DNA of 64,000 nucleotides from NCBI GenBank assembly GCA_004794655.1, contig SMMW01000046.1, positions 2,702,001 through 2,766,000 on the forward strand, written 5' to 3'. Each line of letters begins with the position of its first letter. Position 1 is the first letter of the stretch. The DNA comes from Marisa cornuarietis (taxonomy: Eukaryota; Mollusca; Gastropoda; Architaenioglossa; Ampullariidae). Under the pieces are notes generated by a model. It was given only the letters and a program-made list of their open reading frames with translations. It did no database searches and was not told the origin of the DNA. Made by a program: the position numbers and the translations under genes. Shown here piece after piece: positions 47,426 through 59,692 of this stretch.

Positions 47426-50400
47426 CCGCCTTGCCTCTCTTCGGGAGGGGTAGGAACTTGAAGCAATATTAGGTGAATACATTTTTAACTCAACAGGGTT
47501 CACACTCAGTGCGATGGACCTAGACCATAAACTATAGTGTAAAGTTTTCCAAAGATATAGAGACGAAAAGACAGATGGATAATGTATGTAGATTAATGGT
47601 AGCTCAGTAACGTTTGCTTTAAACTGAGGTTAAAATGTAATCTAAAGTGAAATCATAATTCTTTCCAGAGTTATCCCACCATCTCAGTTTATCATCATCA
47701 TTAGAGTCATCATTATACTTTTATTACAATTTTCTTGTGAAATATATTTGTATTTTCTTTTACTTTTGATGCCTTTTTTGGATGTTGGGTGGGGGAGGGG
47801 CTGGTGGAAGTGGGGATATATGCTGTTTGAGCACTTCAATTTGACATAAATACTTAAAGTATATTTTTTTCAAACTGATAGAATTATCTAACATATTTAA
47901 ACTTTTGATTGCTACAGTAAATGAAAATAATCAGCATTACAATCCTAATTTCACATATACTTTATACATTTTTGCTGAGATAAGTGGGAACGGCTTTTCT
48001 TTTTTCTTTTTTTTTGAGACAGTAACCATTTTTCTTTAGCTATAAGATATTTTTCCAACATGTGAGCTGTGCAATAACTTTCCAGTATCCTATAAATGTC
48101 ACAGGTCTCTGTATTTTTTTGTGTGGTCACAGTTCTTAAGAACGTCTTGTTTCACTTTAGATGTGTGTGTAGAATGTGTGCTGTGCAAATCCTTTCATTC
48201 ATTGGAGTACTTTCCACACTGAAATCACTTCCATGGCTCAGCCTATTCATTGACCGGCGCATTTCACTTTCTCATCACATTTTCTTTTTATGGAAAGAAA
48301 AATGTATGTTCTTGCAGCTTACTCAAAACTGAATTGCTTCATAGAGATATTGTACCATGTTTAATGTATGCAGTATGTAATTTACCGTTGATTATGTCAT
48401 CTATAGAAATGATTTTCATTACTAAAGAGCTCAGTGACCTAACACTACAATCAACTATTGCTGAAAAAATGCATTTAAGAGAAGTGATGACAATGAATGA
48501 TTGAAAACAATATTGAATGACCAGTTCTATACTTTTCCTGATAGAGAATATGTACTTGTTTGTTTTCATGAAACTTATTTAGGAAAGAAACTATAATTTC
48601 CAGAATTCATTTTACACTGCAACACATATTTTGCGGCTAACATTGGTATTTTAACCTTCATATTTGGTAGGATCATAGTTCACATGAAGCCTGACCAATT
48701 GTGGTATAAAAGTCCATTGCTAGTCATTAGTTTGTGTTTTTTCTTACTAATGATCAATACCCTTCACAATCTTTGCTGCGCCATCCTCATTACTCTGAAA
48801 TCACAATTAGATAAAAGTACTTTCCTTCAAAAAAAAAAGAAAACGCTCTCAGGCTTGTTGCCTTGATCCTGCTGCTGATGTTATAAAGTATGGAAAGAAA
48901 TATTATTGCATTTTGAATTATGAATCTGAACCATTTAAAATTAAGTTGAGCAATTTTTTTTTACTTAAAAACTCCACACTCTGGTAAAGATTTGAAATTA
49001 AATATTCTGTGTAGGTGAGTGTGCCTCCATTGTGTGTGTATGGGAGAGAGATGCATTTTCCTACGTAAAAATTTTCTTATAAAAAGTAGACAAAGCTAAT
49101 ATATTATTTAGGTAAAGTAAATTCTATATTCCTGATGAGGTTGGAATGTAGATTTGTCTACTTTCTTTGTGCCAGTATTCCACGTTCTATTTCTCACATA
49201 ATCATTCACAATCCATGAGCATCAGTTACAGTTTGTAATATCTAGAATTCAGAGGTGGTGACATATTTTATGTGTCAGAAAGACATGAGATCAAACTGGC
49301 AGCTTTGTAACATGGCAAGATGTGCTGGCAAGATAACAAGGCAAGACTTTGCACATGGGTCATTCACGTGCCCATTCCACAGCTAGAGAAGACAAACACA
49401 AAAATTATTTACTTATTGAATAAAACACTTGTGATTTTGAAGGAAGGAGATTGCATTACAAAGCTAGTTAACCCTAAATTTTAAAATAGCAAATATTGCT
49501 GCTTCATCAATCGAGAAACAAAAGCTAGCAGGGTTTAGAAATATTACAGATATGTTATTTTGTTCACTGAAAGGTAGTATAATATCAGAAACATGCTTAC
49601 AGAGTACCTGTTTTTTACTCAGGAGATGGTGAACAAGAAAGGATCAAAGACTTGTGCTATCCATTGCTTCTGATACTGCATGTTCAGCAGGGTTAGAAAC
49701 ATCCAGTATAGTAGGCACATCTTATTATAACATTTTGTGTACCTAGCATCTCATTTTTAGCCCATGCTAGGTGCTTTTTTAGTGTGTTAATACAACTGCT
49801 GTGCATGCCTACACACATCTTTTTAAAATTGTTTTTGCAGTTTAAGTGGTAGTTCATTGTGTTTGTTGGAATTCACATTCAGAACATCTGTAAAAAAGAG
49901 TGATTGGTGAAATAACATTTTAATTTGTCTTCCATTTTATGAACAGTACTTTTTAAAAAATGCATACATTATTTAAAAATCTGACTGAAACAAATCATTG
50001 GTGAAGTACAGTTAAACATTTTGTTTTCCCCAAATGGGGAATAGTACCAACTCAATTTTTTGTCAATCATGTAAAAACAAAACATTAAAAAAAATTAAAC
50101 AAATGAAGCTGCATGGTGCTTTATAAATATTAGTTGAACACATCTAGGCTTATTTCAGCTGCCGGTTCATGCTGTATATCATCTGTACTTATCATGAACT
50201 CAGCTGACTTGTCAGTGAAGCGTTTACTGCAAGAATTTAGTAATCTTCACTGTCCCACAGATAAACCCTGGATAAAGGAGCCATTGTTGTGACTTGACAA
50301 AGATAAACTTATATAGTCTGCTGCTTACAGATCTTTGAACTGCATTATAATACCATCAATGGACAGATTTTGAAAAAAAGTAAGAGAACAAAACAAACCT

Positions 50401-51773
50401 AGAGGAAAATAAAAAGACAAATGGCTGACATAGTCCATATGCTCAGAGCAACCTTACCAACATGGCAGAGCACTCATTTCATGTTAGGCTCCACTCTTCT
50501 AGTGAACCAGGATTTTGGAATGCTGCTTTAACGACATGAGTTGTATTTTACAGGTTTTCATGTGTATTTTACTGTTGTGTCTGTCTATTAATTGTGTGTG
50601 TAGATATATATATATGCAGTGACATAAGTATTTTTTTGCACTTGGCTCAGAGAAGGTAATGTTTTGAGAGGTGGGATGGTCTTTTTGACTGGGAACGGAA
50701 GCTGTGAGGATCAGTGAACATATGGTCAAAACAGTGGGAGAAATCAGTGATTGATTTTCATCTCTTGAATGCTAGATTGCCTGCTTTAAATGCTGTCATA
50801 ATTTTAACACACTGGGTCCAGATCATGACAATAGTTGTAGTGCAACCATAGTAGCGGTCAGATTTACACAGTAAACAACAGCCTGGGTCCAGTGAGTTAA
50901 ACAATATTTCAGGAAACCTAAAAGTAATTGCAGTATTTATGTTAAATTTATTAACAAGTTTTTTAAAAAGTTTTATAAAGATTTAAAGTGTTAGATGATT
51001 TCTCAGGCACAGTATCAATGAGTTTGTAATTTTTTTGGGGGAAGAATGTTTTCAATGCTGTGCTGTCTTTTAACATTTTTGACTGCTTTAAGTTTTAATG
51101 CAAAGCAATCTTGCATTCAGTTTCAGGTGACTATGATGTTTGTTTTCACTGAGATATCTAGAGCTGAAACAAAAGAAGGTGGTATAAGTTGTTGATATGT
51201 ATCAAAAACTATTGTAAAAAGCATATTTAGCTGACTGAAGTTATTGTGCTTTTGGATTTGGAGAAATAAATTTGCCTTAATAGGATTCACTTGTTCTTAT
51301 AATTTTCCTTAGTAGTGACAGTTAGACTGTAAAGAAAGTTGAGGATATTGAAATCTTTATGGGAAGTTCTCATTTATCTAGAACCAGAGTCTGAGATTTG
51401 CTTCACATCTTATTTTATCATACCTACATACCTAAGTGACTTCAGTACAACCATTAATTGGGGAATTTTTTACTGTCATTTATAATTAATGCACGTGAAG
51501 TTAGAATCCCTTCCCCAAGTTTCATTCAGTTTAATATGATTTATCTAATAACTTTCTTCTTTAGATGAAAATACTGCTTGCACCTGGTGTTAGTTTCTGA
51601 CTAAACCCAAACCAAGCCCTGAACAGTTGTAACATCCAGAAAGAATGACAAAACCTACATCCAGGAACCTTTGTACATCACTGTAGTGGTGATATGCTTC
51701 TCATCTCCCAGCAACTTTTTCCACCTGTTTGTGGAAAACGAGGGCATGTAATTCTGAGGAAGAAAAAAAAGTA
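47426..51773. other. Long intergenic stretch, no gene recognised
   Basis: About 4.3 kb of AT-rich sequence. Short frames (48096-48332, 48250-48504, 50499-50729 and others) lack domains, signal peptides and consistent splice signals. No tRNA-like or terminal-repeat structure is visible. Confidence 0.45.
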
Positions 51774-51846
51774 CGCCCAATGTGGGGCTCGAACCCACGA
51801 CCCTGGGATTAAGAGTCCCATGCTCTACCGACTGAGCTAACCGGGC
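51774..51846 (-). tRNA. tRNA-Lys(CUU), second copy
   Basis: The reverse complement is identical over 73 nt to the gene at 24172-24244: GCCCGGT acceptor strand, anticodon CTT in CTCTTAA, T arm with GGTTCGAGCCC. The flanks of the two copies are unrelated. Confidence 0.95.
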
Positions 51847-51849
51847 GCT

Positions 51850-52900
51850 TAACTTGAGTGTTTGTGTTATCAATCTTAACTTATGCCGTAGTTGTCATTT
51901 GCTCACAAATTATCCGCTCCCCCCGTCTTCCGAAATCAACATATAATCGCGTCGTAGTTAGATGCATTTAAATAGGGTAGAGTCGTATGCCTCGAAAACT
52001 ACTTTATATGTTAAAATTGCGCTCATTTAGAACTAGACGTTGACAAAGGTGTCTTTCCCTCAGGAAACTGACCCATCGTGATATGAGCGTTAATATTGTG
52101 CACGTGCACGATTTCAAATATAAGCAGCATTTCGCTTTCGATTTTGTGGAATGTTTTATATATTTTGTATTTTTTATTGTTTACTGTATTAGGCATGTAA
52201 CCAGACGCATGGACATTTTAGAGGCGGATTTCTGAGGCAATTAGGAGGATTTCAGAGCACATGACACCGGCATAATCTTTGTTTTTACTGTTGGTGACGG
52301 ATAGTTGAGTATGGTCATGGTATTTGCAAAAGTAGTTTTATCTCGCTACCATTTGGGGAGGAAATTGAAGTGGTTGAAATGCTGAATATGGGGCATATTT
52401 TGTGTGTCAGTTTCCGCTAAGTGTAGGCCTATTTTATTGTGCATGTTGATGGTTGTGTAATCTTCATCCCACTCTCATTTCTCTTAGCTTTGATATTTCT
52501 TTAGAGGTTGGGCAGTGGAAGAGCGAGAGGTTAACCCTTAACATAACAAAGGGGTCGTTGGAGGACCCCAGAGGGTGATTTTTAGTGATCCTAACCCTTG
52601 ACTTTTGTATGTTTCCAAAACATTTGATGCTAAAATGCATATATTACTGAAATATAGTTTCAGAAACAAAATACTGACTTGAGTAATCTATCGCAAAAAA
52701 ATAGTTGAGAAATTTAAAAATATTACCCCAGGCTGTATAACGACGTTGGCTTGGTATGTTAATGGTTAACCAAGTTACCCAAAGGACGTTATCAGTTATG
52801 AACGATAACTTGAGATGTGAGTCACCTCCCTTGGCACAGTGTCATAAGGAAGCCTGTGGTACGATCAGGTGACTCGTCACACGACAAGTTAGGGCTGTAG
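51850..52900. other. Upstream region of the NPC2-like gene
   Basis: No frame of interest. The stretch holds whatever distal regulatory DNA the NPC2-like gene has, but I cannot assign sites. Confidence 0.35.
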
Positions 52901-52904
52901 GGTA

Positions 52905-52960
52905 CCAATAAAAGGTTTGTTCGCTAGATCAGTATTACTATTAGCAGCAGTTAAAAGAGA
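52905..52960 (+). promoter_or_regulatory. Candidate core promoter and 5' UTR of the NPC2-like gene
   Basis: An aataaaagg TATA-like element lies at about 52907-52915. An initiator-like tcagtatt follows at about 52929, some 20 bp downstream, and the start codon is at 52961. This is a plausible arrangement for a short 5' UTR, from spacing only. Confidence 0.4.
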
Positions 52961-55797
52961 ATGTCGACACACATTGTAGCCCTCTGCATCATAGCAACAG
53001 CATTTCTAGCTGTCTACGGCAAACAGAATTGTCCGCTGACATATAAAGACTGCGGTAAGTTCGAAAGATCGTTTTATTTCCCCCAAGTACTGCTTTTTTG
53101 AAAATAGTAGTAGGGAGTAGCTTCCGATTGCCTAGGCCTCATGGCTTTTAATGTCCCTTAATTACGACTGCTGTACATAAACCGGAATTTTTAGTTCTGC
53201 ATAATAGTGTTTCATGATACATAGCTTATAGATTTACTTAATGATGACACCACTTCTCAAAAGTCTCGAAATTTACTTCCTTCTATTTATTTACTTCACA
53301 CGGAAGTAGACTAAAACGGGTTTTACGTATTTTATTTGCTGGTTGATAGTGATTAGTTACGCACAAAGTGTCTGAAATGCAGTGGCGTAGGAACCGGAGG
53401 GGGGCAGCCGCCCCCCCCCAAAAAAAAGATGCTGGGAGGGCAAGAATGTGAATGTCGTTCATTGTCAGCATGGAGCTGCCCCCCCCCCCCAAAGCCGAGC
53501 ATCTTCCTACGCCACTGAAATGGTTACGTGATATATATATATATATTCAATTGCCCACTGGGACAAATAAAGTTGGTCATTGTCATATAGTGCAGTTCTT
53601 TTGGTGAGGGATAAATCGTGTGATGGCAGACTAGCCTGGGATGGGTTTCTATGGGTGTGAACAGACGGTGACTGACTCATCTGAACCACTGGTTATGCAG
53701 ACTTTTCTCGTTGGGTCTTGTGCACATAGACTGGGTGAGGAAACATGGGTATTTGTAGTTTTTTGACCAGCGTTTTTAAATCGTTTTTTTAATGGTAAGT
53801 CAAGAGTATCAACTAGATGCTTTCACAATGCCCATGCTAATAGAAGCCTTTATTAAACAGTACACTTTGAAAAAAAGATAGAAATAACTTTTTTGTAGAA
53901 ATTATAGTGTAAAACCAGTTTAACAGATGTTTATTTAAAAATGTAGGGCGGTCTGGTGGCGTAACGATTAGCACCTGCCACCAATACAGTGAAGTTTAGC
54001 TGTTCTGGGTTCAGCTTTCATCTCGGGCAAGCTGTTCTTTCTCTGCATGTGGCATCTGTTTAAAAGGCTGGCTGCCTTGCCATGATATAGTCTTAGTTGG
54101 TGGCTTGGCGTAAAACACCAATTCCAACTTATTTAAAAATGTGGAGGTAAAAGCTTACCTTGGAATACTTGCACTTATTTTAATAAAAGTAATTGGATGT
54201 TTTGATCTTTCTATTTTTCTGAAACACTACCTTGTGATCCACATCCAGTGATCACATAATCATTTTTGATTAGCGTTTATTCAAAATTTTATTTCAGGAT
54301 CAGGGCTTAGCACACTAATTGGTGCACTCTACAATGGAACCGTGTGTCCGTCTCCAGGAGATCCAGCTCTGCTCCCTAGAGGCAGTACTATCCAGTTGTA
54401 TGTGGAATTTATACCCAGTAAGTTGCCTATGAAAACATTTTTTGAAGAAGACAGTCCTTTGCTGGTTTAGTGTATAATATAAACGGTGTGCCTGACTGTG
54501 GCCTTCTCAATCAGTTTGGGTGGAACCTCCCTCCTCCCAACTATCCACTCAACAGAAAGGAGTACCTAATATGTCAGGGAAGTAACTTTAATGTAAAGAA
54601 GCTGCACCAGGTTCCCAACAACATATAGAGTATATCGCTAAGTATCATAACAGATAATTGTTAGCATTAGTATTGTAATAACAATATAAGCACATTTATA
54701 TAGCACCTTTCTCCAGCATCAGCTAACCTCAAAGCACTTTACATACATATAGACATGAGAACATCAAATGCACCTGCATAAACATGCATGCACAAAAACA
54801 TGCAGACAATGCTCAGCAAAATATAAATAAAGTTGATTGAAAGAGTGCTTTACTCACCATCAAGAGTAAGCTCAAAGAGCCTTACAAAAGAAAAAAATAC
54901 AATAAAACATAGCAAATAATAGTGACCATATCAATAAATCTTCCATTAAAATGGTTTCATGTTTGCATTATTTGCCATTGTCATTCACTGAATTTTTAAT
55001 AATTTACTTTTTGCAGAGGAGTCAACTCCCAAACTGACAGCATCCATTCATGCCATTATTGGTAAATTTCCTGTGCCTTTTCCTGGTGCCCCTACCGATG
55101 CTTGTCAAGGTGCAAACATCACCTGTCCAGTGAAGAGTGGTGTGCAGTACACATATGCACCAGTCTTCCCAATCAAGAATGATTATCCATCGGTACGTAA
55201 ACATGTCACCAGTCCAAGAAAAATGTGTTTGCTAAGAATAACAATAATTATTTTGAGAGCAGAGACAGTCTTTGTTGAAATACATTTTATTATCATGATG
55301 CTTTATTAAATAGATTCGTAGAATATTGGTCTGCTAGAAACACATTACAGTTAGTGTAAATACATGTAAATACTCTAAAATATTTGTTGGTTATTGCATC
55401 AAGCTTGTAATAAGTAAAAATCATTGTTGATATCTTTTGTGGTACAGTTGGCCTGGTACACTCCTTAAATATAACAACACATGACACTTATGTTCACATA
55501 TAATTTAATGTAGTTTGAGTCACAAGATTGTACGTTATAAAGTGTTGAAGCGTTTAAAAATACATGGGCCAGTCTTTTATTACCACTTCATCTCGTCATG
55601 CTGACTGGGTATCTAACAGGGCTTATAAAATCTTTCTGTGTATGCCAGGTGGTTTATTTAGTAATATAAAGTTCTCAAGTAGTTAATGTTGCTGATTTGG
55701 TTTGATATTTCAGCTGTCTACTCTTGTGAAGTGGGAACTACAGGACCAGAGTGGAACAGACATTGTGTGCTTAGTGTTTCCTGTTGAAATCAAGTAA
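52961..55797 (+). CDS. NPC2-like (ML/MD-2-related lipid-recognition domain) secreted sterol-binding protein
   Basis: Four exons, all GT-AG and in phase: 52961-53054, 54298-54417, 55017-55192, 55714-55797 (157 residues). A signal peptide (about 1-20) is followed by the family marks KDCGSG (30-34), VPFPGAP (91-97), NITCPVKSGVQYTYAP and NDYPS, and a C-terminal strand with VKWELQDQSG and VCLVFPVEI. In animals NPC2 is a soluble lysosomal protein that binds cholesterol and hands it to NPC1. Six mature cysteines are present (24, 31, 48, 101, 108, 149), but the vertebrate short C-x4-C loop has lost its second cysteine, while an extra Cys24 lies before KDC. Sequons are N44-G-T and N105-I-T. A poly(A) signal AATAAA lies at about 55832. 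Introns hold a MITE, a SINE and a LINE tail. Confidence 0.92.
53380..53517. mobile_element. MITE with CAGTGGCGTAGGAA inverted ends
   Basis: 138 bp. The left end cagtggcgtaggaa is perfectly inverted at the right (ttcctacgccactg). It is flanked by aaatg on both sides (53375-53379 and 53518-53522), a probable 5-bp target duplication. The interior has C and A runs. It lies in intron 1 of the NPC2-like gene. A diverged left end (cagtggcgttggaaccgg) occurs at 19993 next to the three-unit tandem repeat. Confidence 0.8.
53947..54130 (+). repeat. SINE family A, most complete copy
   Basis: The tRNA-like head ggcggtctggtggcgtaacg with attagcacctgcc (box A-like), ttctgggttcagctttcatc (box B-like), then catgtggcatctgttt, ggctggctgccttgccatga and ggcttggcgtaaaacaccaa. 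It lies in intron 1 of the NPC2-like gene. With 61503-61690 it defines the family best. Confidence 0.75.
54678..54760 (-). repeat. LINE 3'-end fragment, minus strand
   Basis: aataacaatataagcacatt, tatatagcacctttctc and aaagcactttacatac are the reverse complement of a LINE tail of the type 'gtgctttgag ... gctatataaatgtgc ... (ATT)'. It lies in intron 2 of the NPC2-like gene. Confidence 0.5.
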
Positions 55798-55799
55798 AA

Positions 55800-57050
55800 T
55801 GTTGATGATTCCTCAACTTTCCAGACCTTTTTAATAAATTATGCCCATCAGCAAATTTTCCACCCACACCCGAGGCCATTCTCTTTTTTTTTTTTTAATC
55901 CCTTATATTTGAGGGGTTCGAAAAAAATGGGTTTCACCCTTTTTTGAGAAAAATAGTGGAATGCAAGAAGGAATTTTTTGCAAACATGTCTTGATCACAT
56001 TACTTTATAGTTGGGTGGGTCGGGGAGGGGTGTGTTGAATTTTCTATGCATTTATCTTAATGTTGCTTATCTAATTGCCATAAAAGGAACCTCTGACACA
56101 TCCTTTTGAGTGCCATTTCATTTCATTCAAAGAAATTTCAAGAAATCCTAGGCATGATCAAAAGACAATTGTGACAGTCAATTATATCTTTGTAGAAGAT
56201 GTCGGATGCCACTTGCGAATGTTTTGAAATTTATTTAAGTTACAGAATATTTTTCTTTCAGGTATGCCACTTTGTAATTTTTTTTTCTTGTTCGTCTTTG
56301 AGCAATTTTTTGTAAGGCTTTTTCAAAGTAGTTGTGCTAATGGTCGATCTTTGAGAATCTCAGTATTGAGACTGTAGACTGATCTGACCTGGATTTTATC
56401 TCACAGTATCTGCATTTCTGTAAAATTTATGATAATTCTGACTAGATCTGTTGTGTCTGAAGAATTTTTTTACCATTTTGCCAAAACAATACCAGGTTAC
56501 TGATATTTACTGTCTGCAAACTAAAATTAGAAGAAAATTCATTCGTCTAGTTACAATGTAGGAATAAATGCCCTTGTGCTGAAAATGTTTTTGCATCTAG
56601 ATTTATTTGTATGGAAAATATGGATTATTTGCAAAGCCACATTCTTAATATTTATTCACTATTGTCTTCTCATTAAGCCAATTAGCCTTGAGGATGTCAA
56701 AAAGGCTTGTATGGTGCTATACCATAAAAGTATAATTTCACATAAGAAAATGAGAAATTTGAGTTCTGGACTTTCCTCAGTGTTTTAAAAGCACTGGTGA
56801 ATTTTTTATTATATGACGTTCATTACTTAAGATACAGAGCAGTCTCTAATTTGTACATTACTGATTGAAATAAATTGCTTCAAAAGCTTTATTTTGAGTG
56901 CTTGTCAAGCCATCAGAGAGGTTGGGCTTGAGTGGTGGTGGTGGCTGGAGGGTGGCCCAAGATTAATTGCACCTTATACCTAATAGTTACTTTGCTAGCT
57001 ACATCTGAGACTTTTCGTGTCCTTAAAATCTTTGCTTCCAGACCCACTTG
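55800..57050. other. 3' UTR and downstream flank of the NPC2-like gene
   Basis: The first poly(A) signal is at about 55832; further A/T-rich sequence follows. The frame at 56576-56785 has no domain. No further gene is seen. Confidence 0.45.
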
Positions 57051-57054
57051 AAAA

Positions 57055-57320
57055 TAATAATAATAATAATAAATGAAGATTTTTATAGTGCATATTCACA
57101 CTCATAGAGAGCATGCTCTTAGCACTTAAAAACAAGGAAGAGACATGGACTAAATGGATAGTACACAAGGGACGGAAGAATAAACAACAGTACTGACGAC
57201 AAACAGAAAACAATGATTAAACACAAAAAGGCACCAAGTAACAGGAACAGAGAATATAGTGATTCTGCAGAGAAAGATAGGTAGAAAAGTAGCAAGAGCG
57301 GAAGGTGGGGAGAGTGAAAA
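57055..57320 (-). mobile_element. LINE 3' UTR fragment, minus strand, same family as 6475-7077
   Basis: It starts with (AAT)n at 57055-57071, then gaagatttttatagtgcata, cactcatagagagcatgctc and aaacaaggaagagacatgga. These are the reverse complement of the 3' UTR at 6900-7077. No coding part remains, so it is a short 5'-truncated insertion. Confidence 0.7.
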
Positions 57321-58280
57321 GGACTAGCAAAGAAGAGTTATTAGCAAATACTGGTGTATAAAGCATATTTTTTAATTTTAAAACGTAATTTGAGACCAAA
57401 TATGATATAACAGTTTTTGGGGATGAATACATGTTTGATATAGTTCACTGCATTGCTGACTTTAACTGGACAGTCATCAGCCAGTACATTAATTAAGACA
57501 AAGCAGAGTTCCAGGATGTTATACAGAAATTCCACTGCAAACAGAACAAGTTAACTTTGTAAGAAAATAAGTTAAAAAAAATTTTTGACCCACTTCTGTT
57601 TGAAATGCACTACAAAATGGTACAATGTTTTTTCCTCGGGTCTGGTGATTTTCTTTATTACATATAACTTAAAATATGAGTGTGAAGGGCACTGATAATA
57701 AGATTTTTAATAGCTTGAGAGAGTGCCCCTCACACTATCATATGTTGAATGTATTAATGAAAATCCCAAGACCTAAGGAAAAATATTTTTCCCGTTTTAG
57801 GGCATTTCAAATAAAAGCGTACTTTAAGTCTGTTTTTGTTTTGTTTTGTTTTGTTTTTTTTGTTTTTTTTTTTCTAAGTTTTTAGTCTTTTTCGAATCAC
57901 GGTGGTTTTCCAATCACAAACGTTTCTTGGCTTCAGTCTCCGACGATAATATCTGCTGATGCTTTTGTATCTTTCTTTTCCAGGCGACTTTTTTTTGCGT
58001 TGCGATTGCACCCATCTGTGTTCTCACTTAGAAGGAAATTATTTAATATTGCATTTTTGTGAGTTGGAGGATCGAAAGTCGTTGCTAGTTTAGCATCCGC
58101 CTGTCTTACTAACAGACGCGCCGCATTCTGTTTACACACGCTGTCAAATCCTTGATACCTATATAGGTGAACTGTACGAGTAAAACACGGGGCCTACAAA
58201 AACTTTGAGAGAAACTATCTGCACAATGCTTTCGCGCCCGTGTATTTTCTAAGCTGACCAGCACTCGGACAGTGTAACAG
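57321..58280. other. No gene recognised
   Basis: AT-rich sequence with T runs near 57836-57880. Short frames without domains. Confidence 0.4.
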
Positions 58281-58283
58281 GGG

Positions 58284-58560
58284 AAGCGGATGGCCGAGTG
58301 GTTAGAGCGCGGGCGTTCGAACCGAGAGCGCGCTGGTTCAATTCCCGATAAGCGCAGCAAACTTCCCCCAGTCGACTCAGCTGACGGGAATGGGTACCTG
58401 TCTCCATAGAGGGTTGGGGAAGGTAAGGCAGCGAGAGAGAGGAGATTGGCATCACCATCATGTAAAAGCTGGCCCCGAGAAAAGTGGGGTCTCTAACACC
58501 TCACTCCCCAACGACCTGAAAAGGTTATGGGATGACCTTTACCTTTACCTTAGTGTAACA
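58284..58560 (+). repeat. tRNA-derived SINE (family C)
   Basis: The head gcggatggccgagtggttag (box A, Ser/Leu-like) and ctggttcaattcccg (box B) are about 50 bp apart, followed by a tRNA-unrelated body (ggtacctgtctccatagagg, ggaaggtaaggcagcgagag) and a tail ending gggatgacctttacctttac. The tRNA-like part cannot fold into a proper cloverleaf, so this is not a tRNA gene. A headless relative lies at 14625-14800. Confidence 0.75.
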
Positions 58561-59163
58561 CGCACAGTTGTGCATGCCAGGGTTATTTTACAACGTCTCT
58601 AAAGGGTTGCTTCTTTTGTCTTATGTTGTTTTTGTTGTTTTTTTAAATGCAATGATCCAGAGGAAGGACCTATTGCATGATTGAATTTTGTTATCGATCT
58701 TTTTTTCGTTTTACTTTGTGACTTTATTCCCTTTTTATAGACCGATATAGGTGAGATAGCCTGTTATAGTTTACTAGTCCTAAAGCAGTAGTTATCTATC
58801 TCCCCTAATTCGGCCTATATAAGTTCTCACACACAAAAAATTAAGAAGTATTTTGCTACTTGTGGACTGTTGGAAATGATTTAATATTGCATTGTCACCG
58901 GTAACGAGTAACTGGCGAAAATTCAGAGCTCGAGGTCGATGGGAAGTGGGGGGGGGGGAAATCGATTACAAAATTCGACCGAACACATGCATAGATACAT
59001 ATACATATACATACCTACATAGTTAAATAAAAGTGTGTAAAAAGAACTTCCATTATAAAAACTCTTGATTTGTAACTTTTTCCCCCTTTCTTCGTCTTCT
59101 TTCGATATCTTTAAAAGAACATATTTTCTACAGTAACTTCCTCAACTTTTGTGTCAATCAAAA
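58561..59163. other. No gene recognised
   Basis: AT-rich, with a G run at 58949-58958 and a short dispersed (ATACAT) tract near 58990-59015. Confidence 0.4.
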
Positions 59164-59692
59164 ATGCTGATCTCGCAGTCCAGACTTAGGAATAATTCGC
59201 TGAATACCAATTCGTTCGGCAAAAGGATACAGAACTCTGCAGAGGCCGTAGTCATGGAGCGAGAGTAAGTCGATTCCCCAGGGCAAAATTTGGACCCCAA
59301 GGTAAAAGGTCTTGTTTCCGAAGTTATTTAGTTGTGTTCAGACCCTTGGAACATTACTTCATGTTTCTTTAGCCCAGGACATCTTTGTTACCGCTTTATA
59401 ACTCCACCTTTATGAGTCTGGAAAATAAGATGCTTGTCTTTAAGCTCCCCATGTTGTCCCACAGGGGCAACGACTCACCCTTGCTACGTAACTACCGGCT
59501 CAGGAGTGAGGCCTGGTTCCCACCTCAATTTCAGAGCTGTAACTCTTGCATAAAGATGGAGTAACATTTGAGTGTATTTCTCACATCTGATATTGATCTT
59601 TGTCCAGAACGGTCTATCACGCGAGCATGCATCGCTACGAGCACGCATGTCACACCATGGTCATGGATGCAACGCCCTGGAAGTCGATATAG
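59164..59692 (+). CDS. Possible two-exon small protein, function unknown
   Basis: The first candidate exon (59164-59264) starts with ATG and encodes MLISQSRLRNNSLNTNSFG, then KRIQNSAEAVVMER, ending two bases into a codon at GTAAGT. The second (59608-59692) follows a tttgtccag acceptor and continues in phase with ETVYHASMHRYEHACHTMV and MDATPWKSI, then a stop. That gives 61 residues, with no signal peptide or membrane segment. The splice sites are good and the frame is kept, but the exons are short and I recognise no family. It could be the end of a longer gene or chance. Confidence 0.3.

Noticed and set aside
58284..58366. tRNA-Ser or tRNA-Leu gene
   Set aside because: Box A and box B words are present but acceptor and anticodon stems do not pair, and a SINE body follows. 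Called a SINE.
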